Source of the DNA: Streptomyces atratus
Lineage (GTDB): Bacteria > Actinomycetota > Actinomycetes > Streptomycetales > Streptomycetaceae
Reading direction: 5' to 3'
Assembly (NCBI RefSeq): GCF_900119365.1
Contig: NZ_FPJO01000035.1
Coordinates: 1-61,593 of the forward strand
DNA length: 61,593 nt
Positions 36,090 through 44,827 of the stretch are shown here, piece after piece (within the stretch, counting starts at the first letter, position 1; each line of letters begins with the position of its first letter). Below the pieces are notes generated by a model. It was not told where the DNA came from and made no database searches. It was given only the letters and a program-made list of their open reading frames with translations. The position numbers and the translations under genes are program-made.

Positions 36090-36857
36090 GTGAGCACAAC
36101 CCGGAGCACGGCAGCTGGAAAAGTCCTTGAGGTTCTCTCGGTCTTCGGCCGGGAGAACCCGTCGCAGACTCTGTCGGAGATCGCGCAGCGCACGGGCCTG
36201 GCCTTGAGTACGACGCACCGGGTGGTCGCGGAGCTGGCGGGATGGGGAGCGCTGGAACGCGGGGAGGACGGGTCCTGGCATGTTGGACTGCGTCTCTGGG
36301 AGATTGCCTCGGGGTGCCCCCGTACCCAGATCCTGCGTGATGTGGCTCTGCCGTTCATGCAGGACCTTTACGAGGCGACCCACGAGAACGTCCAGCTCGC
36401 GGTGCGCGAGGGCACGGAGCTCGTGTTCGTCGAGCGGATCGCCGGGCACCGGTCGGTGGAGCTGCTGACGATGGTCGGGACGCGGTTCCCCGTCGGCTCC
36501 ACCGGAATGGGGCGGGTGCTGCTGGCGCACGCGCCGTTGGAGATCCAGGAGGAGGTCCTCGAATCACCGCTGCGGGCCTGGACTCCGCACACCGTCACTG
36601 ACCCGAAGACACTGCGCACGCAGCTGGACCGTATCCGCCGTGAGCAGGTCTTCGTCAGCGACCGGCAGCTCTCGGAGAGCACCGTCGCGGTGGCCGCACC
36701 GGTGAGGATCGGCCGGACCGGGCCCGTCGAAGCCGCTTTGGGGATCGTGATCACGGCGCGCAGCGCGGACCGTACTCGGGGGCTGCGTGAGCCGCTGCTG
36801 CGGGCTGTGTACGGGATCTCCGACGAACTCGGCCGACGTACCCGTACTACGGCCTGA
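36090..36857 (+). CDS. IclR-family transcriptional regulator
   Basis: 255 residues from GTG 36090. The winged HTH (GKVLEVLSVFGRENPSQTLSEIAQ..., LALSTTHRVVAEL) is at about 8-65 and the IclR effector domain (about 85-250) contains GTELVFVERIAGH, TRFPVGSTGMGRVLLA and the late VAAPVRI block. IclR proteins such as PobR and PcaU control 4-hydroxybenzoate and protocatechuate genes. The pobA-lig operon begins 100 bases downstream in the same direction, so this is very likely its regulator, with the divergent ModA-like gene also a candidate target. Confidence 0.88.
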   Translation: MSTTRSTAAGKVLEVLSVFGRENPSQTLSEIAQRTGLALSTTHRVVAELAGWGALERGEDGSWHVGLRLWEIASGCPRTQILRDVALPFMQDLYEATHENVQLAVREGTELVFVERIAGHRSVELLTMVGTRFPVGSTGMGRVLLAHAPLEIQEEVLESPLRAWTPHTVTDPKTLRTQLDRIRREQVFVSDRQLSESTVAVAAPVRIGRTGPVEAALGIVITARSADRTRGLREPLLRAVYGISDELGRRTRTTA

Positions 36858-36866
36858 CATGCGAGC

Positions 36867-36881
36867 TTCCGCCTGACGGAA
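36867..36881. promoter_or_regulatory. Candidate operator upstream of pobA
   Basis: An inverted repeat TTCCG-N5-CGGAA lies just after the IclR stop codon, and a second palindromic GTTCGGAAC sits further on before the pobA ribosome site. IclR-type regulators bind such short palindromes, but the match is not to a defined consensus, so this is tentative. Confidence 0.35.
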
Positions 36882-36957
36882 ACACCGGCGACCGGCTGTG
36901 GCCCCGGGTGTCACCGTTCGGGGTGTTCGGAACGTTCGCACTTGCTCAGGAGATGTC

Positions 36958-38166
36958 ATGGCCGACGCCGCCGTCGACACCGTTGCCTCGGTTCCCGTCG
37001 CTGTCATCGGTGCCGGTCCAGCCGGCCTGATGCTGGCGCACCTGCTCGGGCGTGCTGGAGTCGAGACGATCGTCGTCGACACCCGCACCCGCCGCGAGAT
37101 CGAAACGACCCAGCGGGCCGGCATCCTCGAGGCCGACGCAGCCCGGGACCTGGTCGAGACGGGCGTGTCCGACCGGATTCTGCGCGACGGCTGTGAGCAC
37201 GAGGGGGTGGAGCTCCGCTTCGGCGGCCGGCCGCACCACATCGACTTCAAGCAGCTGGTGGGCGCGTCGGTGTGGCTCTACCCGCAGACCGATGTGTTCA
37301 TCGACCTGGCCGACGCCCTGGACCGCGACGGCGGCGCGGTCCACTTCGGTGTCAAGGACACCGAAGTCCTCGGAGTCACGACCGATGCTCCCCGGGTGCG
37401 CTATACCGCACCCGACGGGTCCCGCCACGAGATCCGGGCGCGGTACGTGGTCGGTGCGGACGGGTCGCGCAGCATGTGCCGCGATCTGGTGCCCGAGGAC
37501 AGGCGGGTTCGGTACGGCAAGGAGTACCCCTTCGCGTGGTTCGGCATCCTGGCCGAGGCTCCGATGAGCGCACCCGAGCTGGTCTATGCCCACTCCGAGC
37601 ACGGTTTCGCGCTGATCAGCCAACGCACCGAGACCGTGCAACGGATGTACTTCCAGTGCAGCCCGGAAGAGTCCGTCGATGCCTGGCCGGACAACCGCAT
37701 CTGGGAGACGCTCCAGGCCCGCGTGGCCGGCCAGGACGGCTTCCGCCTCAAGGAAGGACCGGTCCTGGAGAAGACGGTCCTGCGGTTCCGCTCGTTCGTT
37801 CAGGAGCCGATGCGCTGGGGCTCGATGACGCTGGCGGGCGACGCCGCGCACACGGTGCCGCCGACCGGTGCTCGCGGGCTCAACCTCGCGCTGCACGACG
37901 TGAAGGTGCTCGCCGACGTCCTCCTGAAAGCACTCGGCGGTGCGGGCGAAGCCGCGCTGGACGAGTACCAGCCGCGTGCCCTGCAGCGAGTCTGGCGGGC
38001 GCAGAACTTCTCCTACTGGATGACCCAACTGCTGCACACCGCGCCCGGCAGCACGCCGTTCGACCTGCGACGCCAACTCGGCGAGCTCGACAACGTGGTC
38101 GGCACCCGCGCCGGTCGCACCTATCTCGCCGAGCAGTACACCGGCTGGCCCACCCGTCCCCACTGA
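36958..38166 (+). CDS. pobA: 4-hydroxybenzoate 3-monooxygenase
   Basis: 402 residues from ATG 36958 with CAGGAGA upstream. It is a group A flavoprotein hydroxylase: FAD-binding VAVIGAGPAGLMLAHLL at about 13-29, the ETTQRAGILE block near residue 50 typical of PobA, the DG motif VVGADGSRSMCR, and the second FAD motif LAGDAAHTVPPTGARGLNLA near 290-310. The protein hydroxylates 4-hydroxybenzoate to protocatechuate using NAD(P)H and O2. Length and motif order match PobA (about 394). It heads a seven-gene operon with short gaps, and its product is the ring-cleavage substrate of the fourth following enzyme. Confidence 0.9.
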   Translation: MADAAVDTVASVPVAVIGAGPAGLMLAHLLGRAGVETIVVDTRTRREIETTQRAGILEADAARDLVETGVSDRILRDGCEHEGVELRFGGRPHHIDFKQLVGASVWLYPQTDVFIDLADALDRDGGAVHFGVKDTEVLGVTTDAPRVRYTAPDGSRHEIRARYVVGADGSRSMCRDLVPEDRRVRYGKEYPFAWFGILAEAPMSAPELVYAHSEHGFALISQRTETVQRMYFQCSPEESVDAWPDNRIWETLQARVAGQDGFRLKEGPVLEKTVLRFRSFVQEPMRWGSMTLAGDAAHTVPPTGARGLNLALHDVKVLADVLLKALGGAGEAALDEYQPRALQRVWRAQNFSYWMTQLLHTAPGSTPFDLRRQLGELDNVVGTRAGRTYLAEQYTGWPTRPH

Positions 38167-38192
38167 CCAGGACGACCACCAGGAGACAACCC

Positions 38193-39218
38193 ATGATCAT
38201 CGACTGTCACGGTCACTTCACCACCGCGCCGCCGCAGCTGGCGCAGTGGCGGGACCGGCAGGTGGCGGCGGTCGGCTCCCCCGAGGCAGCGCCTGACCCC
38301 AACGACCTGGTCATCACCGACGACGACCTGCGCCAGGCGATCGAGGGCAACCAGCTGCGGCTCATGAACGAGCGTGGCAGCGACCTGACGATCTTCTCCC
38401 CGCGGGCCAGCTTCATGGCCCACCACGTCGGCGACTTCCAGATCTCCTCGGTGTGGGCCCGGATCTGCAACGACCTGGTCCACCGCGTCAGTACGCTTTA
38501 CCCCGACCGTTTCGCGATGGGCGCGATGCTGCCGCAGTCGCCGGGCGTCGCCCCCGCGACCTGCCTGCCCGAACTGCGCCGCGCAGTCGAGGAGCTCGGC
38601 GCGGTGACCGTCAACCTCAACCCCGATCCGTCGGGCGGCAGGTGGACCGCGCCGCCGCTGACCGACCGCAGCTGGTACCCGGTCTACGAGGCAATGTCCG
38701 AGTACGACATCCCGGCCATGATCCACGTCAGCACGTCGTGCAACCCGGCCTTCCACACCACCGGCGCTCACTACCTCAATGCCGACACCACGGCGTTCAT
38801 GCAACTGGTGCAGGGCGACCTGTTCTCCGACTTCCCAACTCTGCGGTTCGTGATCCCGCACGGCGGCGGCGCGGTGCCCTACCACTGGGGCCGGTTCCGC
38901 GGCCTGGCGATGGCGCTGGGCAGGCCGGACCCCGAAACGCTGCTGGACAACGTCTTCTTCGACACCTGCGTCTACCACCAACCCGGCATCGACCTGCTCA
39001 CCGAGGTCATCCCCAGCCACTCGATCCTCTTCGCGAGCGAGATGATCGGCGCGGTGCGTGACATCGACCCGCGCACCGGCCACCACTTCGACGACACGAA
39101 GCGGTACGTCGAGGCCACCGCGAACCTCTCCGCCGAGGAACGCGCCGCTGTCTACTGCGGCAACGCCCTGCGCGTCTACCCCCGACTCGCCGCCCGCCTC
39201 ACCGCCGCCGGCCACTGA
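38193..39218 (+). CDS. ligJ: 4-oxalomesaconate hydratase (LigJ-type amidohydrolase)
   Basis: 341 residues from ATG 38193 (CAGGAGA upstream). The start IIDCHGHF supplies the metal-binding HxH of the amidohydrolase superfamily; other LigJ-like blocks are SPRASFMAHH, HVSTSCNPAFHTTGAHYLNADT, VIPHGGGAVPYHWGR and LFASEMIGAVR. LigJ adds water to 4-oxalomesaconate to form 4-carboxy-4-hydroxy-2-oxoadipate. Length matches LigJ (about 340). Alternative members of this family are ACMSD-type decarboxylases, but the neighbours (LigI, LigK, LigC) support the hydratase role. Confidence 0.85.
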   Translation: MIIDCHGHFTTAPPQLAQWRDRQVAAVGSPEAAPDPNDLVITDDDLRQAIEGNQLRLMNERGSDLTIFSPRASFMAHHVGDFQISSVWARICNDLVHRVSTLYPDRFAMGAMLPQSPGVAPATCLPELRRAVEELGAVTVNLNPDPSGGRWTAPPLTDRSWYPVYEAMSEYDIPAMIHVSTSCNPAFHTTGAHYLNADTTAFMQLVQGDLFSDFPTLRFVIPHGGGAVPYHWGRFRGLAMALGRPDPETLLDNVFFDTCVYHQPGIDLLTEVIPSHSILFASEMIGAVRDIDPRTGHHFDDTKRYVEATANLSAEERAAVYCGNALRVYPRLAARLTAAGH

Positions 39219-39233
39219 CCCAGGAGAAGAACC

Positions 39234-39923
39234 ATGGAACACACCGAAATCGGTGTCGTCCACACCTCGTTCACCCGCGCCGACCCCGAGGACGTCGCCG
39301 CGCTGTCGACATTCGGCGTCGCCACGATCCACGAGGCCATGGGACGGACCGGGCTGATGCGCCCCTATCTGCGCCCCGTCTACCCCCAGGCCCGGCTGTG
39401 CGGCACCGCGGTGACCGTGCTGCTGCAGCCCGGCGACAACTGGATGCTCCACGTCGCCGCCGAACAGATCCAGGAAGGCGACGTGGTGGTCGCGGCCTGC
39501 ACGACCGAGAGCGAGGACGGATTCTTCGGCGAGCTGCTCGCCACCTCCTTCCGTGCCCGCGGTGGCCAGGGCCTGGTCATCGACGGCGGTGTACGCGACG
39601 GGGCGGACCTGGAGAAGATGGACTTCCCGGTCTTCTCCCGGGCGATCAATGCCAAAGGCACGGTCAAGGCCACCCTCGGCTCGGTCAACGTGCCGGTGGT
39701 CTGCGCCAACGCTCTCGTGCGGCCCGGCGACATCGTCGTGGCGGACAGCGACGGTGTTGTGGTGGTGCCGCGCGAGCGGGCCTCTGAGGTCGCCGAGGCG
39801 GCGGCCCGGCGCGAGGCGGGCGAGGAGAGCAAGCGGGCACGGTTCCGCGCAGGCGAACTCGGCCTGGACATGTACGACATGCGCGGCCCGCTGGCCGAGC
39901 TCGGCCTGCGCTACAAGGACTGA
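39234..39923 (+). CDS. ligK: 4-carboxy-4-hydroxy-2-oxoadipate aldolase / oxaloacetate decarboxylase
   Basis: 229 residues from ATG 39234 with CAGGAGA upstream. It has the RraA-like fold with FGVATIHEAMGRTG near residue 27, QPGDNWMLH, and the diagnostic GLVIDGGVRDGADLE containing the Arg and Asp that bind substrate and metal. A C-terminal charged helix and YDMRGPL tail match LigK/GalC/ProA aldolases. It splits the LigJ product into pyruvate and oxaloacetate, the final step. Its stop overlaps the next gene's start codon by one base. Confidence 0.88.
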   Translation: MEHTEIGVVHTSFTRADPEDVAALSTFGVATIHEAMGRTGLMRPYLRPVYPQARLCGTAVTVLLQPGDNWMLHVAAEQIQEGDVVVAACTTESEDGFFGELLATSFRARGGQGLVIDGGVRDGADLEKMDFPVFSRAINAKGTVKATLGSVNVPVVCANALVRPGDIVVADSDGVVVVPRERASEVAEAAARREAGEESKRARFRAGELGLDMYDMRGPLAELGLRYKD

Positions 39924-40846
39924 TGATGACGACGGACTTCGAGAAATCCCCTGGCTGGCTGGACTGGTACGCCGGTCCGAGCCGGCCACGATTCCGGATG
40001 CCCGAGGGAACCGTCGACGCGCACTGCCACGTCTTCGGCCCGGGAGCCGAGTTCCCGTTCGCGCCCGAGCGGAAGTACACCCCGTGCGACGCGTCCAAGG
40101 ACCAGCTCTTCGCGCTGCGCGACCACCTGGGCTTCGCCCGCAACGTCGTGGTCCAGGCGACCTGCCACGGCGCCGACAACAGCGCCATGACTGACGCTCT
40201 GCGGGCCTCCGGAGGACTGGCCCGGGGCGTTGCCACCGTACGGCCCGGGATCTCGGACACCGAGCTGCGGGAACTGCACGAGGCCGGTGTCCGCGGCGTA
40301 CGTTTCAACTTCGTCAAGCGACTCGTCGACACGGCACCACGACGGGACCTGCAGGACGTCGTCGAACGGATCGCCCCCTACGGCTGGCACGTCGTCCTCT
40401 ACTTCGAGGCAGCCGACCTCGCCGACCTGCGCGACTTCTTCCTCTCGATCCCGGTACCACTGGTCATCGACCACATGGGCCGGCCCGATGTCACCAAGGA
40501 CCCGCACGGCCCGCAGTTCGAGACGTTCCTGCAGTTCCTGCGGGCAAGACCCGACATCTGGTGCAAGGTGACCTGCCCGGAGCGGCTGTCGGTGAGCGGC
40601 CCGCCGGCCGTCGACGGCGAGCGGCAGGCCTACCGCGACGTCGCACCGTTCGCCCGACGCGTGGTCGAGGAGTTCCCCGACCGGGTGCTGTGGGGCACCG
40701 ACTGGCCCCACCCGAACCTCACCGACCACATGCCCGACGACGGTCTGCTGGTCGACTTCATCCCGCACATCGCACCGACCGCGCAACTGCAGCGCAAGCT
40801 CCTCGTCGACAACCCGATGCGCCTGTACTGGCCGGACACCGACTGA
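39923..40846 (+). CDS. ligI: 2-pyrone-4,6-dicarboxylate lactonase
   Basis: 307 residues, ATG at 39923. An amidohydrolase without the usual metal requirement in LigI; it shows VDAHCHVFGPG near residue 31, HDH-like positions QATCHGADNSAM and VIDHMGRPD, CKVTCPERLS and the terminal GTDWPHPN with the catalytic Asp. LigI hydrolyses the pyrone formed spontaneously from the LigC product to 4-oxalomesaconate. The order and size match LigI (about 300). The overlap with ligK and the short gap to the dioxygenase indicate a single transcript. Confidence 0.88.
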   Translation: MMTTDFEKSPGWLDWYAGPSRPRFRMPEGTVDAHCHVFGPGAEFPFAPERKYTPCDASKDQLFALRDHLGFARNVVVQATCHGADNSAMTDALRASGGLARGVATVRPGISDTELRELHEAGVRGVRFNFVKRLVDTAPRRDLQDVVERIAPYGWHVVLYFEAADLADLRDFFLSIPVPLVIDHMGRPDVTKDPHGPQFETFLQFLRARPDIWCKVTCPERLSVSGPPAVDGERQAYRDVAPFARRVVEEFPDRVLWGTDWPHPNLTDHMPDDGLLVDFIPHIAPTAQLQRKLLVDNPMRLYWPDTD

Positions 40847-40869
40847 CCCGCCCACGACCGGAGGCCACC

Positions 40870-42177
40870 ATGTCACTGGACAAGACCTACAAGCTGGTGC
40901 CGGGAACCACCATCTTCGACGCCGAGCAGTCCGCCAAGGGCTACCACCTCAACCAGTTCTGCATGTCACTGATGACGGCGGAGAACCGCGAGCGCTACCT
41001 CTCCGACGAGCGCGCCTACCTGGACTCCTGGCCGCTGCGGGAGGAACAGAAGCAGGCACTGCTCGACCGCGACCTCAACACCGCCATGCGCGAGGGCGGC
41101 AACATCTACTTCCTCGCCAAGTGGGGCGCGACCCTGGGGTTCTCGTTCCAGCAGATGGCGGGTTCGATGACCGGCATGACCGAGGAGCAGTACCGCGCCA
41201 TGATGGTCGGCGGCGGCCGCTCCGTCGAGGGCAACCGCATCGACCACGCCGTCCTGGAGGCGGCGCACGCCGACCCGACGCCCCCGGCCGAGCACGCCAC
41301 GATCACCAGTGCGGTCTTCACCTCCCACGTGCCCGCGATCGGTGCGGCGATGGACCACGACAAGACGGACGAGCCCTACTGGCGGCCGGTCTTCGACGGG
41401 TACGAGTTCTCCAAGGAGTGGGAGCAGGAGAACCTCCCCGACGTGGTCTTCCTGGTCTACAACGACCACGCCTCCTCGTTCGACCTGTCCCTGATCCCGA
41501 CGTTCGTGCTCGGTACGGGCGCGGCCTACGCCACCGCCGACGAGGGGTACGGGCCCCGTCCCGTCCCCGGCATCGAGGGCGACCCCGACCTGGCCGCGCA
41601 CATCGCGCACTCGCTCATCAAGGACGACTTCGACCTCACCCTCGCCAACGAGATGGCCGTGGACCACGGCCTGACCGTCCCGCTGTCGCTGATGTTCGGC
41701 GACGTCGAGAAGTGGCCGTGCAAGGTGATCCCGTTCCACGTCAACGTGGTGCAGTACCCCGTGCCCTCGGGCGCCCGCTGCTTCGAGCTCGGCCGGGCGC
41801 TGCGCAGGGCGATCGAGTCGTACGACCGACCGCTGAAGGTCCAGGTGTGGGGCACCGGCGGCATGAGCCACCAGCTCCAGGGCCCCCGCGCCGGTCTCAT
41901 CAACCGCGAGTGGGACAACGCATTCCTCGACCGGCTGGTCGAGGACCCGGCCGGCCTGGCGCGGGTGCCGCACCTGGAGTACGTCGAGGAGGCGGGCTCG
42001 GAGGGCATCGAGCTGGTCATGTGGCTGATCGCCCGCGGTGCCCTGAGCGATGTCGACGGGACCGGGAAGATCGAGGTCAAGCACCGCTTCTACCATGTGC
42101 CGGCGTCCAACACCGCCGTCGGCCACGTGATCCTGGAAAACCGCCCGCGGGCCGAGGAGCCCGCCGTGAAGGAGTGA
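40870..42177 (+). CDS. Fused LigA-LigB protocatechuate 4,5-dioxygenase (extradiol, type II)
   Basis: 435 residues from ATG 40870. Residues 1-115 form the small LigA-like alpha domain (FCMSLMTAENRERYLSDE); the remainder is the LigB catalytic domain. Metal and catalytic residues can be placed by their constant offset from LigB: iron ligands His153 (TSHVP), His200 (NDHA) and Glu381 (GIELVMW), with the proton-transfer base His334 (GMSHQ). Fusion of the two subunits also occurs in gallate dioxygenases (GalA/DesB). The presence of LigC and LigI, unneeded for gallate, and PobA upstream, make protocatechuate the likely substrate. Assay would settle gallate versus protocatechuate. Confidence 0.85.
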   Translation: MSLDKTYKLVPGTTIFDAEQSAKGYHLNQFCMSLMTAENRERYLSDERAYLDSWPLREEQKQALLDRDLNTAMREGGNIYFLAKWGATLGFSFQQMAGSMTGMTEEQYRAMMVGGGRSVEGNRIDHAVLEAAHADPTPPAEHATITSAVFTSHVPAIGAAMDHDKTDEPYWRPVFDGYEFSKEWEQENLPDVVFLVYNDHASSFDLSLIPTFVLGTGAAYATADEGYGPRPVPGIEGDPDLAAHIAHSLIKDDFDLTLANEMAVDHGLTVPLSLMFGDVEKWPCKVIPFHVNVVQYPVPSGARCFELGRALRRAIESYDRPLKVQVWGTGGMSHQLQGPRAGLINREWDNAFLDRLVEDPAGLARVPHLEYVEEAGSEGIELVMWLIARGALSDVDGTGKIEVKHRFYHVPASNTAVGHVILENRPRAEEPAVKE

Positions 42178-42178
42178 C

Positions 42179-43153
42179 ATGACTGAAGACCGAACCCTCC
42201 GGGTCGCCTTGGCCGGAGGCGGCGCCTTCGGCGCCAAGCACGCCGCCGCGCTCCGGCGGATCGAGGGCGTCGAGGTGGCCGCCGTGGTGAGCAGCTCCCT
42301 GGAGAACGCCCGGAAGTTCGCGGCGGAGCAGGGCATCGGCCGCGGCGTCGCCACCCTCGACGAAGTGCTGGCCATGGACGGCATAGACGCCGTCGTCCTC
42401 GCCACGCCTACACCGATGCACGCCAAGCAGACGCTGGCCTGTCTCGAAGCGGGCAAGCACGTCCAGGTCGAGATTCCGCTGGCCGCCTCCCTCGGCGACG
42501 CCGAGGCCTGCCTGGAGGCGCAGCGGCGCACCGGGCTGGTCGGGATGGTGGGGCACACCCGCCGCTTCAACCCCAGCCACCAGTGGGTGCGGCAGCGGAT
42601 CCGGGCCGGCGAGTTCGGCATCCAGCAGATGGATGTGCAGACGTACTTCTTCCGCCGCACGAACCTCAACGCTCTCGGCCGGCCGCGGTCCTGGACCGAC
42701 CACCTGCTGTGGCACCACGCCGCGCACACCGTCGACCTGTTCGCCCACCAGACCGGTTCACCGATCGTGCAGGCCAACGCCGTCCAGGGCCCGATCCACC
42801 CCGAGCTCGGCATCGCGATGGACATGTCCATCCAGCTGCGCGCGGAGAACGGCGCCATCTGCACCCTGTCTCTGTCGTTCAACAACGACGGGCCGCTCGG
42901 TACCTTCTTCCGTTACATCGGCGACACGGGCACGTACATCGCGCGGTACGACGACCTCTTCACCGGCAAGGACGAGCCGATCGACGTCAGCGGTGTCGAC
43001 GTGTCGATGGACGGCATCGAGCTCCAGGACCGCGAGTTCGTCGCCGCCATCCGCGAGGGCCGCGAGCCGAACTCCTCCATCGCCCAGGTGATGGCCTGCT
43101 ACCGGACGCTGGCGGCGCTGGAGCAGCAGCTCGCCTCCTTCTCGCGCCCGTGA
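42179..43153 (+). CDS. ligC: 4-carboxy-2-hydroxymuconate-6-semialdehyde dehydrogenase (LigC-type, Gfo/Idh/MocA)
   Basis: 324 residues, one base after the dioxygenase stop. The N-terminal Rossmann motif VALAGGGAFGAKHAAAL (about 9-25) binds NAD(P), followed by the family's EIPLAA (in place of the common E-K-P-L-A), GMVGHTRRFNPSH and a C-terminal alpha/beta domain with WHHAAHTVDLF. LigC oxidises the ring-cleavage product to 2-pyrone-4,6-dicarboxylate, which LigI then hydrolyses. Length matches LigC (about 315). Confidence 0.85.
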   Translation: MTEDRTLRVALAGGGAFGAKHAAALRRIEGVEVAAVVSSSLENARKFAAEQGIGRGVATLDEVLAMDGIDAVVLATPTPMHAKQTLACLEAGKHVQVEIPLAASLGDAEACLEAQRRTGLVGMVGHTRRFNPSHQWVRQRIRAGEFGIQQMDVQTYFFRRTNLNALGRPRSWTDHLLWHHAAHTVDLFAHQTGSPIVQANAVQGPIHPELGIAMDMSIQLRAENGAICTLSLSFNNDGPLGTFFRYIGDTGTYIARYDDLFTGKDEPIDVSGVDVSMDGIELQDREFVAAIREGREPNSSIAQVMACYRTLAALEQQLASFSRP

Positions 43154-44175
43154 CCACAACGGGGGCGGCCCCGGGCCGTGCGTCGCGCCGGATCGCTTCC
43201 TTCGAGGTGCCGGCGCTCGGCCTGGGCTGTATGAACCTGAGCCACGCCTACGGCGTCGCGCCTTCGGCGGAGGACGCCGAGCGCTTGCTTCTGACGGCGC
43301 TGGAGGAGGGTGTCACGCTCTTCGACACCGCCGCGCTCTACGGTTTCGGTGCCAACGAGGAGTTGGTCGGCCGGGTGCTCGCCGGCCATCGGGACCGGAT
43401 CGTGCTGGCCAGCAAGTGCGGGATGACCGGTGTCGGTGGGCGGCGCGTCATCAACGGCAGGCCCGAGACCCTGCGGCGTACCGTCGACGAGGCGTTGGCC
43501 CGGCTGCGTACCGATGTCATCGACCTCTACTACCTGCACCGGCTCGACCCGCGGGTGCCGGTGGAGGAGAGCGTCGGGGCGATGGCCGGGCTCGTCGGGG
43601 CAGGCAAGGTACGGGCGCTCGGCCTGTCCGAGGTGTCCGCCGCGACCCTGCGGCGGGCCCACGCCGTGCATCCGATCGCCGCACTGCAGAACGAGTACAG
43701 CCTGTGGTCGCGCAATCCGGAGCGGGGGACGTTGCAGGCGGCCCGTGAACTCGGCGTCGCCCTGGTGGCGTTCAGCCCACTGGCCCGGGGGTTTCTCACG
43801 GCCGCCCCGCCGGACCTGGCGGTCCTTCCCGCCGACGACATCCGGCGGAACATGCCCCGCTTCGACGAGCGCCACTATCCGGCCAACCTGGCGTTGCGGG
43901 GCGAGCTGGAGAAGATCGCCGACGAGGCCGGGCTCACCCTGCCGCAGCTGGCCCTCGGCTGGGTCCTTTCCCGGGGACCCCACGTCGTGGCCGTTCCGGG
44001 GACCCGGTCGGTGGACCACCTGCGGGAAAACCTGTCCGTACTCGACACCGAGATACCCGCCGGGGTGCTCGACGCGGCAGGACGAGTGCTGAACGCCACG
44101 ACGGTGCACGGAGCCCGCTACAACGAGGCCACGCTGACCGAGATCGACACCGAACGCTGCGGCCGTGTCGGCTGA
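43150..44175 (+). CDS. Aldo/keto reductase
   Basis: 341 residues from GTG 43150, overlapping the LigC stop by four bases. It has the (alpha/beta)8 AKR pattern with catalytic Asp and Tyr in FDTAALYGFG, Lys in VLASKCG, His in YYLHRLD and the NADPH-binding tail VAVPGTRSVDHLREN. Its place in the pathway is not obvious: no reduction is required after protocatechuate. It may reduce aromatic aldehydes such as hydroxybenzaldehyde or vanillin, or remove reactive semialdehydes. It ends the operon, 34 bases before a strong hairpin. Confidence 0.85.
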   Translation: MTTTGAAPGRASRRIASFEVPALGLGCMNLSHAYGVAPSAEDAERLLLTALEEGVTLFDTAALYGFGANEELVGRVLAGHRDRIVLASKCGMTGVGGRRVINGRPETLRRTVDEALARLRTDVIDLYYLHRLDPRVPVEESVGAMAGLVGAGKVRALGLSEVSAATLRRAHAVHPIAALQNEYSLWSRNPERGTLQAARELGVALVAFSPLARGFLTAAPPDLAVLPADDIRRNMPRFDERHYPANLALRGELEKIADEAGLTLPQLALGWVLSRGPHVVAVPGTRSVDHLRENLSVLDTEIPAGVLDAAGRVLNATTVHGARYNEATLTEIDTERCGRVG

Positions 44176-44209
44176 GGCCAGGCTCGTCCGCGTATGTTCG
44201 TGGCGGGAT

Positions 44210-44259
44210 GAAAGGGGCGCGGTACCGGGATCGAAGTGGTCCGGTACCGCGCCCCTTTC
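44210..44259. terminator. Bidirectional hairpin terminator
   Basis: Perfect 19-bp inverted repeat (44210-44228 and 44241-44259) with a 12-base loop. The stem is GC-rich inside and bounded by GAAA/TTTC, so transcripts from either side end in a short U-run. It lies between convergent operons, serving both. Confidence 0.85.
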
Positions 44260-44301
44260 GTGCGGTTGGAAGGCCGTCGGCCCGGGGCCGACGGCGGTCC
44301 G

Positions 44302-44760
44302 TCAGGCGTAGTGGCGGTAGACCGCCTCCGCAACGCAGGCCGGCTTCTCGCTGCCCTCGACCTCGACGGTGAACGTCAGCGGCATCTGCACGCCGTTGCC
44401 CTTGACCTGCTCCACGGTACCGACGGCGCCGTGCAGGCGGATCTTCGCGCCGACCGGCACGGGGCTGGGGAAACGGACCTTCTCCAGGCCGTAGTTGACG
44501 CTCATGGAGGTGCCGGTGATCTCCAGCAGCTCGCCGAAGAGCGGGATGATGAGGGAGAGGGTGAGGTAGCCGTGGGCGATCGGGCCGCCGAACGGGCCGT
44601 CCTTGGCCTTCTCCGGGTCGGTGTGGATCCACTGGTGGTCGTCGGTGGCGTCGGCGAAAGTGTTCACCCGCTGCTGGGTGATGTCGAGCCAGTCGGTGCG
44701 GCCGAGGTCGGCTCCGGTGAGGGCCTTGAGCTCGTCGAGGCCGTGGGCGGTGGTGGGCAT
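44302..44760 (-). CDS. MaoC-family enoyl-CoA hydratase
   Basis: 152 residues from ATG 44760. It is a single hotdog domain with the hydratase motif of R-specific enoyl-CoA hydratases: ADATDDHQWIHTD (catalytic Asp and His at about residues 38-45) followed by FGGPIAHGYLTLSLI. In the CouR regulon of Rhodococcus a MaoC-like enzyme (CouM) hydrates p-coumaroyl-CoA; this gene holds the same position relative to ligase, SDR, amidohydrolase and MarR. It is the last gene of the minus-strand operon. Confidence 0.85.
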   Translation of the reverse strand: MPTTAHGLDELKALTGADLGRTDWLDITQQRVNTFADATDDHQWIHTDPEKAKDGPFGGPIAHGYLTLSLIIPLFGELLEITGTSMSVNYGLEKVRFPSPVPVGAKIRLHGAVGTVEQVKGNGVQMPLTFTVEVEGSEKPACVAEAVYRHYA

Positions 44761-44827
44761 GGTGGATCCTTCCGATGGCGCGGGCGGCGAGGGGCGCCGC
44801 CCGCGGAGGTGGGGTGTCGGGTGCCTG

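Noticed and set aside
36946..38163. 405-codon minus-strand frame opposite pobA
   Set aside because: Shadow of the flavoprotein codon pattern; the PobA motifs on the plus strand are decisive.
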